A DNA stretch of 64,000 nt from assembly GCF_951230135.1 (NCBI RefSeq), contig NZ_CATNVC010000002.1, forward strand, positions 347,910 through 411,909, read 5' to 3'. The notes under the pieces were generated by a model. It searched no databases and had not been told where the DNA came from. It saw only the letters and a program-made list of their open reading frames with translations. Position numbers and translations under genes: made by a program. This document shows, piece after piece, positions 46,804 through 55,451 of this stretch. Within the stretch, counting starts at the first letter, position 1. Every line of letters starts with the position of its first letter. This DNA comes from Butyricicoccus sp. Marseille-Q5471 (GTDB lineage Bacteria > Bacillota > Clostridia > Oscillospirales > Butyricicoccaceae).

Positions 46804-47661
46804 ATGAGTAATGGAATTTTATATTTGGTGGCCACACCGATTGGCAATCTGGGCGATTTGTCGCCGCGTGCGCGGGACATCCTGACCGAGGTCGATTTTC
46901 TCGCCGCTGAGGACACGCGCGTGACGCAAAAGCTGCTGACCGCGTGCGGTCTGCCCAAAAAGCCGATGATTTCCTACTATGAGCACAACCGCCGTGCGCG
47001 CGGCGAGCAGGTGCTGGAAAAGCTGCTCGCGGGCGAAAGCTGTGCGCTCGTGACCGACGCGGGCACGCCCGCCGTATCCGATCCGGGCGAGGATCTGGTC
47101 GCCCTGTGTGCCGAGCACAACGTCGAGGTCATCCCCGTGCCGGGATGCTGCGCCGCCGTGTGTGCGCTTGCGGCCTCCGGGCTGCCGACCGGACGCTGGT
47201 GCTTCGAGGGCTTTCTCTCGGTCAACAAAAAGGCGCGGCGCGAGCATCTGGACGCGCTTTCGGGCGAAACCCGCACGATGATTTTCTATGAAGCGCCCCA
47301 CAAGCTGCGCCAAACGCTGGACGATCTGGCCGCTGCCTTCGGCGGAGACCGACGCATCTCGCTCTCGCGCGAGCTGACCAAGCTGCACGAGCAAACGCTG
47401 CGCATGACGCTTGACGAAGCCATCACCTACTTTGCCGAAACCGCGCCGCGCGGTGAATTCGTGCTGACCGTCGAGGGCACCGCCGTTGAAGTGCCGACCG
47501 AGCAGGACGAACAGCAGCGCCTTGAAGCGGCTGCGGCCGCCGTGCGCGAGCGCATGGCAGACGGCCAAACACAAAAGGACGCTGTCAAGGCCGTTTCCGC
47601 CGCGACAGGCGTCAAAAAGAACGCGCTTTATGCCTTTGTTTTGGAGCAAATCGAAGAGTAA
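46804..47661 (+). CDS. rsmI: 16S rRNA (cytidine1402-2'-O)-methyltransferase
   Basis: A 285-residue tetrapyrrole-methylase-fold enzyme that 2'-O-methylates C1402 in the ribosomal P site. Hallmarks: LYLVATPIGNLGDLSPRARD, AAEDTRVTQKLL, SYYEHNRRARG, CALVTDAGTPAVSDPGEDLV, VIPVPGCCAAVCALAASGLP, FEGFLSVNKKARREHL, and a C-terminal helical tail. Complete. It ends the dtxR-MFS-trmN6-rsmI gene run. Confidence 0.97.
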   Translation: MSNGILYLVATPIGNLGDLSPRARDILTEVDFLAAEDTRVTQKLLTACGLPKKPMISYYEHNRRARGEQVLEKLLAGESCALVTDAGTPAVSDPGEDLVALCAEHNVEVIPVPGCCAAVCALAASGLPTGRWCFEGFLSVNKKARREHLDALSGETRTMIFYEAPHKLRQTLDDLAAAFGGDRRISLSRELTKLHEQTLRMTLDEAITYFAETAPRGEFVLTVEGTAVEVPTEQDEQQRLEAAAAAVRERMADGQTQKDAVKAVSAATGVKKNALYAFVLEQIEE

Positions 47662-47744
47662 ATCATCGAATTCCCGTCATTTGTTCACACAAAGGACAAA
47701 TTTATGTCGTATACTTGAGATATCCAAATAAAGGTGGGATTACA

Positions 47745-48425
47745 ATGTCTACGATTTTAATTGCCGATGATGAGGCGCGCATCCGACGACTTGTCAGCGA
47801 CTTTCTGAAAAGAGACGGTCACAACATTATCGAAGCCGCCGATGGCGCACAGGCGCTGCAAGCGCTCGAAAACCGTCGCGAAGGGCTCGATCTTGCCATT
47901 CTCGACGTGATGATGCCCAAGCTGGACGGCTTTGAAGTGCTGCGTGAACTGCGCGCACAGGAGGGCGACGGCGCACATCTGCCTGTTATGATGCTGACCG
48001 CCCGCGCGGAGGAAACCGATCAGGTTCGCGGTCTGGAGGACGGCGCAGATGATTATGTGACCAAGCCCTTCTCCCCTGTTGTGCTTGCCGCTCGCGTACG
48101 CACGCTGCTCAAGCGAGAAGGCCGTGTCAGCGCACCGATTGCGCAGATGGGCATGCTTTCCATCAACGAGCTGCGCCGCGAGGTGCTTGTCAGCGGTAAA
48201 TCAACCGACCTGACCCCCAAGGAATACGAGCTGCTTATCTATTTTAAAAACAACCGTGCAATCGCTCTGTCACGTGAGAGCATTCTTAACGCTGTATGGG
48301 GTTATGACTACTTCGGCGACCTGCGCACGGTAGACACCCATGTGAAAAAGCTGCGTGCCAAGCTGGGAGAGGCCGGCTCGATGATTGAGACCGTCCGCGG
48401 CTACGGCTACCGCTTTGAGGGATAA
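47745..48425 (+). CDS. OmpR/PhoB family response regulator
   Basis: A 226-residue regulator with a receiver domain (IADDEARIRRL; phospho-acceptor Asp in LAILDVMMPKLDGFEVL near residue 55; MLTARAEETD; Lys in VTKPFSPVVL) and a winged-helix DNA-binding domain (SGKSTDLTPKEYELLIYF, DLRTVDTHVKKLRAKLG, TVRGYGYRFEG). The kinase gene starts in its stop codon (TAATG), so they form a pair. Targets are unknown. Confidence 0.96.
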   Translation: MSTILIADDEARIRRLVSDFLKRDGHNIIEAADGAQALQALENRREGLDLAILDVMMPKLDGFEVLRELRAQEGDGAHLPVMMLTARAEETDQVRGLEDGADDYVTKPFSPVVLAARVRTLLKREGRVSAPIAQMGMLSINELRREVLVSGKSTDLTPKEYELLIYFKNNRAIALSRESILNAVWGYDYFGDLRTVDTHVKKLRAKLGEAGSMIETVRGYGYRFEG

Positions 48426-49987
48426 TGCCAATGAAACGCCATTCGATCCGCTTCAAATTCTTCGCCGCGATCAGCGCGGTCGCGGTCGTGTTTATCGGCG
48501 TTCTGCTGCTGCTCAACCTGTTCCTCTACGATGATTACTATCTGATGACCCGCCGTGCCGAGCTGCGCAAGACCTATGAAAGCATCCAGCGCGTTTACAC
48601 CGGGGACATCACCGACATCACCGAAACGCTCGACGCACTTGAAAATCGCAACGCGGTGCGTCTGGCGATTGTTACAAAAAGCGGCATCATCTACACGCCG
48701 TCCGGCTCTTTGGATTCCGCACCAATTTCCCCACACAGCAACGCCTCCGGTTCGGATGCAGCATATCCAACTCCACAAGCGCCGTATCTTGACCGTTTTT
48801 CAGGAAAAGAGCAGCCATACCGCATATTCGACGTGCTGTTCTCCGCCATTCGCACGGTCGATTTCTCGCAGCTCGATGAGAGCCGATACCAGTTTTCCAC
48901 CATCGCGCTGACCGACAACGAACAGTATCTCTGTCTGACCGGCGTGATTGGCGAAAAGGATGCGGATTTGTTGGTTGCCTACATGCCCTATGCCTTCATT
49001 GAGCAAAACTCAACCTTTACTCTGCTGTTTCTGCTCATCGCAGGCGGCTGCGCGTTGGTCATCTGCATCATTTGCGGATATTTCATCTCGCGGCAGTTCA
49101 CGCGCCCGCTCATCACCATGGGCGCGATTGCGAACAATATGTCGCGGCTCGATTTTACCGAAAAGTATGAGGGCAACGAAACCGATGAAATCGGCCAGCT
49201 GGGGCAATCACTCAACCGCCTTTCCGCCTATCTGGAGCAGTCCATCGGCGAGCTGCAGCAGTCGAACGAGCAGCTTGCGCAGGAGATTGAGGAGAAGCAG
49301 CGCATTGACGACATGCGGCGCGAGTTCATCGTCAATGTATCGCACGAGCTGAAAACGCCGATTGCCGTCATTCAGGGATATGCCGAGGGGCTTCAGCTCG
49401 GTGTGGCCGACGATCCCGAGGATCGCAAATTCTACTGCGACACCATCACCGACGAAGCCGACCACATGAACAAGCTGGTCATGCAGCTGCTGAACCTGTC
49501 CAAACTGGAGCTTGGCGCGGAGCAGACCTATGTTGACGATGTCGATTTGCATTCGCTGTGCGCTGACGCGGTGCGTAAAACCGCAGTTCTGTGCAACAGC
49601 CGCGGTCTCACTGTGGGGTATGCGCATACCGACGCTACCGTGCACACGGACGGTGATATGCTCGAGCAGGTGCTGATGAATTATCTTTCTAACGCAATCC
49701 GCTACACGGCGGACGGCGGACACATCGAGCTTTCTGCCGTAAACACCGCAACCGGCATCCGTCTCTGCGTGTTCAACGAAGGCGACGGCCTGCCCGAGGA
49801 GGAACTGCCCAAGGTCTGGGAGAAGTTCTACCGCACCGACCGCGCACGTTCGCGCGAAAACGGCGGCACCGGCATTGGCCTGTCACTCGTGCGCGCCATT
49901 GCGGAAACGCTGCACGGCGCTTGCGGCGCAGAAAACACCGAGGGCGGTATCATATTCTGGTTTGAAATCCCGAACGCAGAAGAGTAA
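48425..49987 (+). CDS. Sensor histidine kinase (HAMP-HisKA-HATPase)
   Basis: A 520-residue membrane kinase. TM1 about residues 10-36 (FFAAISAVAVVFIGVLLLLNLFL), an outer sensor domain to about 190, TM2 (LLFLLIAGGCALVICIICGYFIS), HAMP (SRQFTRPLITMGAIANNMSR), HisKA with the phospho-acceptor His in FIVNVSHELKTPIAVIQGY, and a HATPase domain (NYLSNAIRYTADGG; GTGIGLSLVRAIAETL). ATG at 48425 overlaps the regulator stop; ATG at 48431 is an equally possible start. The signal is unknown. Confidence 0.95.
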   Translation: MPMKRHSIRFKFFAAISAVAVVFIGVLLLLNLFLYDDYYLMTRRAELRKTYESIQRVYTGDITDITETLDALENRNAVRLAIVTKSGIIYTPSGSLDSAPISPHSNASGSDAAYPTPQAPYLDRFSGKEQPYRIFDVLFSAIRTVDFSQLDESRYQFSTIALTDNEQYLCLTGVIGEKDADLLVAYMPYAFIEQNSTFTLLFLLIAGGCALVICIICGYFISRQFTRPLITMGAIANNMSRLDFTEKYEGNETDEIGQLGQSLNRLSAYLEQSIGELQQSNEQLAQEIEEKQRIDDMRREFIVNVSHELKTPIAVIQGYAEGLQLGVADDPEDRKFYCDTITDEADHMNKLVMQLLNLSKLELGAEQTYVDDVDLHSLCADAVRKTAVLCNSRGLTVGYAHTDATVHTDGDMLEQVLMNYLSNAIRYTADGGHIELSAVNTATGIRLCVFNEGDGLPEEELPKVWEKFYRTDRARSRENGGTGIGLSLVRAIAETLHGACGAENTEGGIIFWFEIPNAEE

Positions 49988-49990
49988 CAC

Positions 49991-50037
49991 AAAAGCCGGA
50001 AGGCAATCCTATGCTGGATTGCCTTCCGGTCTTTTTC
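49991..50037. terminator. Bidirectional terminator after the two-component genes
   Basis: AAAGCCGGAAGGCAATCC / GGATTGCCTTCCGG stem followed by T run. Confidence 0.9.
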
Positions 50038-50038
50038 G

Positions 50039-51097
50039 TTATAAAGAGTCTGCGTAGTCCGCAAGCGCGGCGAGACTCACATTGTGCCCGAGCGTAATGT
50101 ACCGGCTGGCGGTGAGATTGGCAACTGCCAGCCTCTCCTGCGCCGGCTGCTCCAGCAGGATGCCAAGGCAGTAGCCTGCGTTAAAGTTATCTCCCGCGCC
50201 GGTAGAGAGTACCGGCTTCTCACAGAAGATGGTCGGCCGCTCGTGCCATTCGTCTGACGCAAGCACACAGCTGCGATGCAGCGTATGCACAACGACTTCA
50301 TGCACGCCATACCGCGCGGCAAGCGCACGCGCCACCGTCTCCAGTCCGCCGGACACTCCGATATGGCCACCAAGCAGCTGGCATTCATTCTCGTTCAGAC
50401 TGAGCACGGTGTGCCGCACACCGCCGAAGCGCCCAATTAGGCAGAGCACGCGTTCGATTTCCTCCGCGCTCTTGCGGGCGATGTCGCACAGGTCAAAGAA
50501 CAGGGTTTTATCATGGTCGGGCGCTGTGTTTGCAAAAATCCGCTCATACACGCCGGTCCAAAGTGCGGTCGCGTACTCGAGCTCACTCCAGTTGAGCAGC
50601 GCGGCCAGGTCGGCAGACGCGTACAACTCAGCGAGCGCCGGTACGGCGGCAGAAACTTCGGAAAACGGATCGCCCTCCATTGCGCATCGTGCGGCCAGCA
50701 GCACCTTTCCGTCCCCAAATTCCAAACAGTCGGCCGTGCCCGCCTCGGCGTAGCTGTGCCGACGGCAGGACGGCGGCATTGCGTCAAACGATGCCCCGCC
50801 GAACATGCCGATACAGTCGACTGCAACACCACACGCGCCCAGCGCCGAAGAGAAAATCGGGCAATTTCCGCCGACCTTATGCGTCTGCACATCCAGCTCG
50901 ACCGAGCAGCTTTTCCCCGTCTTGCGCTGTAAAAAGGCGCCGAAATCCGCTATCGTTTCAAAATATTCGCGCGATTCTCCCGTGATTTTGTATACCGGAC
51001 GCAGAATGCGGTCAACGAATCCGTCAAACCCTGCGGTCACACGCTTGTCTGCAAGATGAGCGGGTGCATCGCGCAGCAGCGCGGCCAGCTGATGCAT
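50039..51097 (-). CDS. PfkB family carbohydrate kinase
   Basis: A 352-residue ribokinase-fold protein. The phosphate/anion hole and catalytic Asp lie in LSTGAGDNFNAGYCLG near residue 300; the sugar-binding Gly pair is in HKVGGNCPIFSSALGACG. The N-terminal DGFVDRILRPVYKI is unusual but conserved in a Firmicute branch of unknown substrate. ATG at 51097 follows GGGAGGAAGG. It starts 13 bases after the NagB-like gene, suggesting a joint role in amino-sugar or related carbohydrate breakdown. Confidence 0.88.
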   Translation of the reverse strand: MHQLAALLRDAPAHLADKRVTAGFDGFVDRILRPVYKITGESREYFETIADFGAFLQRKTGKSCSVELDVQTHKVGGNCPIFSSALGACGVAVDCIGMFGGASFDAMPPSCRRHSYAEAGTADCLEFGDGKVLLAARCAMEGDPFSEVSAAVPALAELYASADLAALLNWSELEYATALWTGVYERIFANTAPDHDKTLFFDLCDIARKSAEEIERVLCLIGRFGGVRHTVLSLNENECQLLGGHIGVSGGLETVARALAARYGVHEVVVHTLHRSCVLASDEWHERPTIFCEKPVLSTGAGDNFNAGYCLGILLEQPAQERLAVANLTASRYITLGHNVSLAALADYADSL

Positions 51098-51110
51098 AAT
51101 CCTTCCTCCC

Positions 51111-51836
51111 TCAGAGCTTGGCAGCCGCGCCCTCATCGAGCACAAAGCAGCCGTTCGGATGATTCTGAATAACCGATGCCGGCACAGCGTTATCCACCGG
51201 CCCATTGATTGCACGCGCAACAATATCTGCCTTCTTTTCGCCGTTTGCAATGACGAACACATGCTTCGCTTCCATAATCTGCGCCACACCCTGCGTCACG
51301 CCGTGGGTCAGCGGCAAATCACGTCCGCCGAAATACTTGCCCATCACGCGCTTGGTGGTGTCCGACAGCAGCGTCATGTGGGAGCGCATCGAGAAGTCAA
51401 CCCCGTCCTCATTAAAGCCGAGATGGCCATTCATGCCGATGCCGAGCACACTGACGGTCAGGCCGCCGTTACGGGTGATGAATGCATCATGTGCACGCAG
51501 CATTGCACCCACATCACCAGTCTTGCCGTCAAACTGGAATACATCGGCAAACGGATGCTGCAGCGCACCGAACAGATTGGTCTTGAGGAAATAGGCGCAG
51601 CTGCCCTCGTCCGCCACATTCAGGCCGACCCACTCGTCGAGCATTACAAATTTTGCGCGGGAGATATCCAGTTCGCCCTCATTTACCATGCGAACGAATT
51701 CCCGCACCATACCCAGCGGTGTGTCGCCGCCCGGAAAGGAAATCAGCGCATCCAGCGTGCGGCGAATAATATCCGCCACCATTGCGGCGGTTCGGAGGCT
51801 CATTTCCTCATAATCCTTGCAGATAATGGTTTGCAT
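51111..51836 (-). CDS. Glucosamine-6-phosphate deaminase / 6-phosphogluconolactonase family
   Basis: A 241-residue NagB-type isomerase. Visible motifs: LISFPGGDTPLGMVREFV, FVMLDEWVGL with the acidic catalytic pair, LGIGMNGHLGFNEDGVDF (His and Glu of the active site) and THGVTQGVAQIMEAKHVFVIANGEKKADIVARAI, which together fit deaminases better than lactonases. It converts glucosamine-6-phosphate to fructose-6-phosphate and ammonia, or a related substrate. It precedes the PfkB kinase gene in one operon. Confidence 0.88.
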   Translation of the reverse strand: MQTIICKDYEEMSLRTAAMVADIIRRTLDALISFPGGDTPLGMVREFVRMVNEGELDISRAKFVMLDEWVGLNVADEGSCAYFLKTNLFGALQHPFADVFQFDGKTGDVGAMLRAHDAFITRNGGLTVSVLGIGMNGHLGFNEDGVDFSMRSHMTLLSDTTKRVMGKYFGGRDLPLTHGVTQGVAQIMEAKHVFVIANGEKKADIVARAINGPVDNAVPASVIQNHPNGCFVLDEGAAAKL

Positions 51837-52093
51837 CGTCTATTTCCTCATTTCTATGTCATTTTATGCTTTCACTATAGCATACCGCATCAAATCACCG
51901 CAATGGGAGAGCGTTGAATAACTTTGTACTATTTTGCCTACTTTCTAAGGCAGTCAAAATCTTCCCATAAAGTGCGCGAAAATCTGCATTGACCTGCGCC
52001 CCGGCCTATGGTTGAATAAAAGCATGAACAACAGGTTTCCGCGCCTTCAAGCGGCTGCCCGGCAGGCCGGGCACAGTGAAAGGAGAATTTAAC

Positions 52094-53161
52094 ATGGTTA
52101 AGGTTGGTCTGATCGGTGTCGGCACGGTTGCGCAGCTCATGCACCTGCCCATTCTGAGCGATCTGAAGGAGCATTATCGCATCGCCGCGGTATCCGACGT
52201 ATCGCCGTCTCAGCTTGCCTATATTGCGGACAAGTACAACGCCACCCCCTATCCTTCCCCCTTTGATTTGGTGCGCGACCCCGAGGTGGAGGCCGTGTTC
52301 GTCCTCTCGCCTGACCAGTATCATTTCGAGTACGCGAAGGCGGCGCTCGAAGCCGGCAAGCACGTGTTCGTCGAAAAGCCGGTCACGCTGTGCCCGCAGG
52401 AGCTGGAAGAGCTGATTGCGCTGGAAAAGGTACATCCGGAGCAGATTTGCATGGTCGGCTACATGCGCCGTTACGCACAGGGCTTCCTCAAGTGCAAGGA
52501 GCTGCTTGAGGCGGACGACCGCAAGATTGAATACATGCGTTTCCGCGATATCATCCTTGAGGGTGACTTCTATATCGGCCAGACCAAGCTGCCCTTCCTG
52601 CCGAGCGACGTCAGCCGCGACCTGATTGAAGAGAGCGGCAAGCGCCGCCGCGAGCAGATCGGCCGTGCACTGGGCGAGGACTGCACCGAGCAGCAGCGCA
52701 CCACCTATCAGATGCTGACCGGTCTCGGCTGCCACACACTTGCGGCTGTACGCGAGCTGGTCGGCATGCCCAAGAAGGTGGAATCGGTCGCGGTGGACGG
52801 CGAGCATGTCATCGCTGTGCTGCGTTATGACGACTTCCTTGCCCTCTATGAAATTGTGAACGATCAGGATGTCGTGCAGTTTGACGCTTCTATTGAGATT
52901 TATCAGCACGACCGCCGCATGCACATCAAGCACGAAACACCGTACCTGCGTTATCAGCCGCACACCTTCGAGGTGGTTGAGTCGACCAAGACAGACACCA
53001 AAACCACCCTTTACGGTCCCGACTACCGCGATTCCTTTGAAAACGAAGTCAAGTATTACCACGACTGCATTGTCAGCGGCGTGCAGCCCAAGACCGACTT
53101 CGCGGACGCGATGGACGATTTTACCCTGTTTAAGCAAATCTGCGACAAAATCGAGGAATAA
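52094..53161 (+). CDS. Gfo/Idh/MocA family oxidoreductase
   Basis: A 355-residue NAD(P)-dependent sugar or polyol dehydrogenase. Rossmann start KVGLIGVGTVAQLMHLPIL, cofactor motif FVEKPVTLCPQELEELI with the catalytic Lys, and a C-terminal alpha/beta domain with LGCHTLAAVRELVGMPKKV (His). The start at 52094 has AAGGAGAA. It lies directly upstream of an MFS transporter with a small hairpin between them. The substrate is unknown. Confidence 0.92.
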   Translation: MVKVGLIGVGTVAQLMHLPILSDLKEHYRIAAVSDVSPSQLAYIADKYNATPYPSPFDLVRDPEVEAVFVLSPDQYHFEYAKAALEAGKHVFVEKPVTLCPQELEELIALEKVHPEQICMVGYMRRYAQGFLKCKELLEADDRKIEYMRFRDIILEGDFYIGQTKLPFLPSDVSRDLIEESGKRRREQIGRALGEDCTEQQRTTYQMLTGLGCHTLAAVRELVGMPKKVESVAVDGEHVIAVLRYDDFLALYEIVNDQDVVQFDASIEIYQHDRRMHIKHETPYLRYQPHTFEVVESTKTDTKTTLYGPDYRDSFENEVKYYHDCIVSGVQPKTDFADAMDDFTLFKQICDKIEE

Positions 53162-53209
53162 GGCGAAAGACAACGCTTCGCAAGGCAAATACACCAATCG
53201 ATTGATAAG

Positions 53210-53240
53210 CTGCCCTCCCAACCGGAGGGCGGCTTTTTAT
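53210..53240 (+). terminator. Hairpin between the dehydrogenase and MFS genes
   Basis: GCCCTCC (53212-53218) / GGAGGGC (53224-53230) followed by GGCTTTTTAT. Likely a partial terminator that lowers MFS expression, as no new promoter is clear. Confidence 0.7.
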
Positions 53241-53255
53241 AAAGGAGGCCATCAC

Positions 53256-54428
53256 GTGACGCAGTTTCAAGGCATCAACCGCCGTTTTCTCGCCCTGCAA
53301 GCGCTGATCACTGCGATGAGCTGCGTAGGTGTGGCGTTCATCGTGCCCATTTTACAAGGCTTCGGCTATGATTCCCTCCGCATCGGTATGACCATGACGC
53401 TTGCCGCTTGCGCCGCCTTCGTTGCCAAACCTATCTGGGGGTTTGTGGGCGACCGCTTTCCCTACGCGCGTCAGGTCGTGCTGTGCGGTGCGGCGGCCGG
53501 CTGCCTTTGCTACCTGCTGCTAATTCGGTCAGGCGGCAGTATGCTGCCTGTCGCCGTTGCGGTGATGGGGCTGGATTTGACCATCCTGTGCATGATGAAC
53601 TTTGTTGACTCCTGGGCGCTGCGCCTGATGAGCGAGGTGTACCCGCTCAATTACGGTCTGACGCGCGCGGGTGGCTCGTTTTCCTATGCGGTGACGGCCG
53701 CCGTATTCGGTGTGCTGATAGAACGCTTCGGCAGCCGCGCGGGCATTCCTCTGCTCATCGGAATGCTGCTGCTTTTGGTGCTGACCGTCATGGGCATCCC
53801 GAATCCACACGTCTGCGGCGCGGCGCAGGTGTCGCTTGGCGCAGGTGCACGCACGCTGCTGACCAATCGCCCCTATCTTGTCGTTCTGGCGGCGTATTTT
53901 CTGTGTACGTTGTGCTCCTGCGCGACCGACAGCTTCTTTTCCCCGCTCATCACTTCGCTTGGCGGAACCCAGTCGTTGGTCGGCCTCGGCCTGTTCGTGC
54001 AGGCGATGAGCGAAGTGCCCGTCATGCTGGTTTACGGCCGCATCAAACGGCGCACCGGCCGCCCTGCCTGGCAATTTCTCGCGGCGGCAATGGTGTTTTT
54101 CGGCTTGAAGTGCGTCGGCATGGGTCTTGCGCCGAACTACCCCACCGTACTGGTCATGACGCTGCTGCACGGCCTGTCCTTCGCACTGCTGACGCCTGCG
54201 CTCGTGGATTTTGTGCTTGAAACCGTGCAGACCGACTACCTGTCCACCGCGCACCTGCTGTGCGGCGCGGTCGGCGTCAGTCTGGGCGCGATGGTGGGCA
54301 ACACGCTGGACGGCGCGATTGCAAGCGCGGTCGGCGTGGCAAATATGATGGTACTTGTCAGCGTCTTCTCGTTCGCCGCCGCGTCGCTGGTCTTCTTCTA
54401 CTTCCGCAGACGGGAGAAAAAAGACTGA
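53256..54428 (+). CDS. MFS transporter (sugar/nucleoside-type)
   Basis: A 390-residue major facilitator with about 12 membrane helices, starting with GTG after AAAGGAGG. The first helices read FLALQALITAMSCVGVAFIVPILQGFGY, with the loop GFVGDRFPYARQVVL; the second half includes YLVVLAAYFLCTLCSCATDSFF and the loop GRIKRRTGRPAW. The pattern is of the LacY/nucleoside-type MFS_1 group. A carbohydrate substrate is likely from the neighbouring dehydrogenase, kinase and isomerase genes. Confidence 0.9.
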   Translation: MTQFQGINRRFLALQALITAMSCVGVAFIVPILQGFGYDSLRIGMTMTLAACAAFVAKPIWGFVGDRFPYARQVVLCGAAAGCLCYLLLIRSGGSMLPVAVAVMGLDLTILCMMNFVDSWALRLMSEVYPLNYGLTRAGGSFSYAVTAAVFGVLIERFGSRAGIPLLIGMLLLLVLTVMGIPNPHVCGAAQVSLGAGARTLLTNRPYLVVLAAYFLCTLCSCATDSFFSPLITSLGGTQSLVGLGLFVQAMSEVPVMLVYGRIKRRTGRPAWQFLAAAMVFFGLKCVGMGLAPNYPTVLVMTLLHGLSFALLTPALVDFVLETVQTDYLSTAHLLCGAVGVSLGAMVGNTLDGAIASAVGVANMMVLVSVFSFAAASLVFFYFRRREKKD

Positions 54429-54445
54429 AGCCCAAAATCCATATC

Positions 54446-54478
54446 AAAAAGCGCCTCGACCGGTGTCGGGGCGCTTTC
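54446..54478. terminator. Bidirectional terminator between MFS and isomerase genes
   Basis: AAAAAGCGCCTCGAC / GTCGGGGCGCTTT stem. Confidence 0.85.
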
Positions 54479-54494
54479 ATATGCCGTAAATTTA

Positions 54495-55391
54495 TCAGCC
54501 AATCATGTGAATACTGCGCAGATATTCCAGGTTGCGCTTTGCAGCGGCGAAAGCCTGTGCGTTGGTGGCACGCGGCATGTCCTGTTCGATGACGCCGATG
54601 CCTTCAAAGCCGATTTCCTCCAACAGGTCGCGCAAGGCTTCGTAATCAACGATGCCGTCCTTCAAGTCGCACATCACGTCTAGATCAAAAGCGTCGTCCG
54701 AGCCGAGTCCTTCGTCCATCACCTTTTTGCGCACCGCGCCGTCCACGTTCTTGAAGTGCAGATACTGAATTTTGTCCGCCCATTTGCGGATGAAGTCAAG
54801 CGCAGAGGTGTCGCCCGGCTCCGAGCCGCCGTTTGCATAGGCGTGATGCCCGATGTCAAAGCAGAGCGGTAGGCCGGTGAAGTCCATCAGGCGTTCAATC
54901 TCCGCCTCTGTCTCAATCATTGTACGCACATGCGGGTGGAACACAACCTGAATGTCGTACTCCCGCTTGGCGTACTCAGCCATATCACGCACCATGGTCA
55001 GAAAACGGGTCCAGACCGCTTCGTCCATATCCTCCTTCTTTTCACTGTGCGTGCCGACATCGCTCTCGTCCATCGTGACCAACCACTTTGCACCGACCGA
55101 CTGCATACGGCGGCACAGACTGTCCAAACGGTCACGGAATCCCTCAAAGCTCTCATACTGATCGAACTGATAGCAGGCAGTGCCCGCGCAGGCTTCCAAA
55201 TGGTGCGTGCTCAGCGCGCTGCGCAGCGTTTCCGCATCGGTCGGCAGATAGCCGTCCGGACCGAGCTCGAGCGCAACATAGCCTGCCTGTTCTGCCTGTT
55301 CCAAAAACAGATCGGCCGGCGTGCCGGACGGTGTGCCGTCCGCATACCAAACGCCCCACGAGCAGGGAGCGGTTGCAATTTTAATATTCAT
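54495..55391 (-). CDS. TIM-barrel sugar phosphate isomerase/epimerase (inosose dehydratase-like)
   Basis: A 298-residue xylose isomerase-like TIM-barrel protein. It opens NIKIATAPCSWGVWYADGTPSG, the pattern of IolE-type inosose dehydratases, and carries metal-site acidic and His residues in LVTMDESDVGTHSE, VVFHPHVRTMIETEAEIERL, LPLCFDIGHHAYANG and LHFKNVDG, then GFEGIGVIEQDMP. The gene lies downstream of the YesMN-type genes on the same strand. ATG at 55391 follows GGAGGA. Confidence 0.9.
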   Translation of the reverse strand: MNIKIATAPCSWGVWYADGTPSGTPADLFLEQAEQAGYVALELGPDGYLPTDAETLRSALSTHHLEACAGTACYQFDQYESFEGFRDRLDSLCRRMQSVGAKWLVTMDESDVGTHSEKKEDMDEAVWTRFLTMVRDMAEYAKREYDIQVVFHPHVRTMIETEAEIERLMDFTGLPLCFDIGHHAYANGGSEPGDTSALDFIRKWADKIQYLHFKNVDGAVRKKVMDEGLGSDDAFDLDVMCDLKDGIVDYEALRDLLEEIGFEGIGVIEQDMPRATNAQAFAAAKRNLEYLRSIHMIG

Positions 55392-55451
55392 CAAAAATCC
55401 TCCTCTTTGCTTTTTGTCTATCTTATTATAGTAGCGCCAATGCGCATTTGG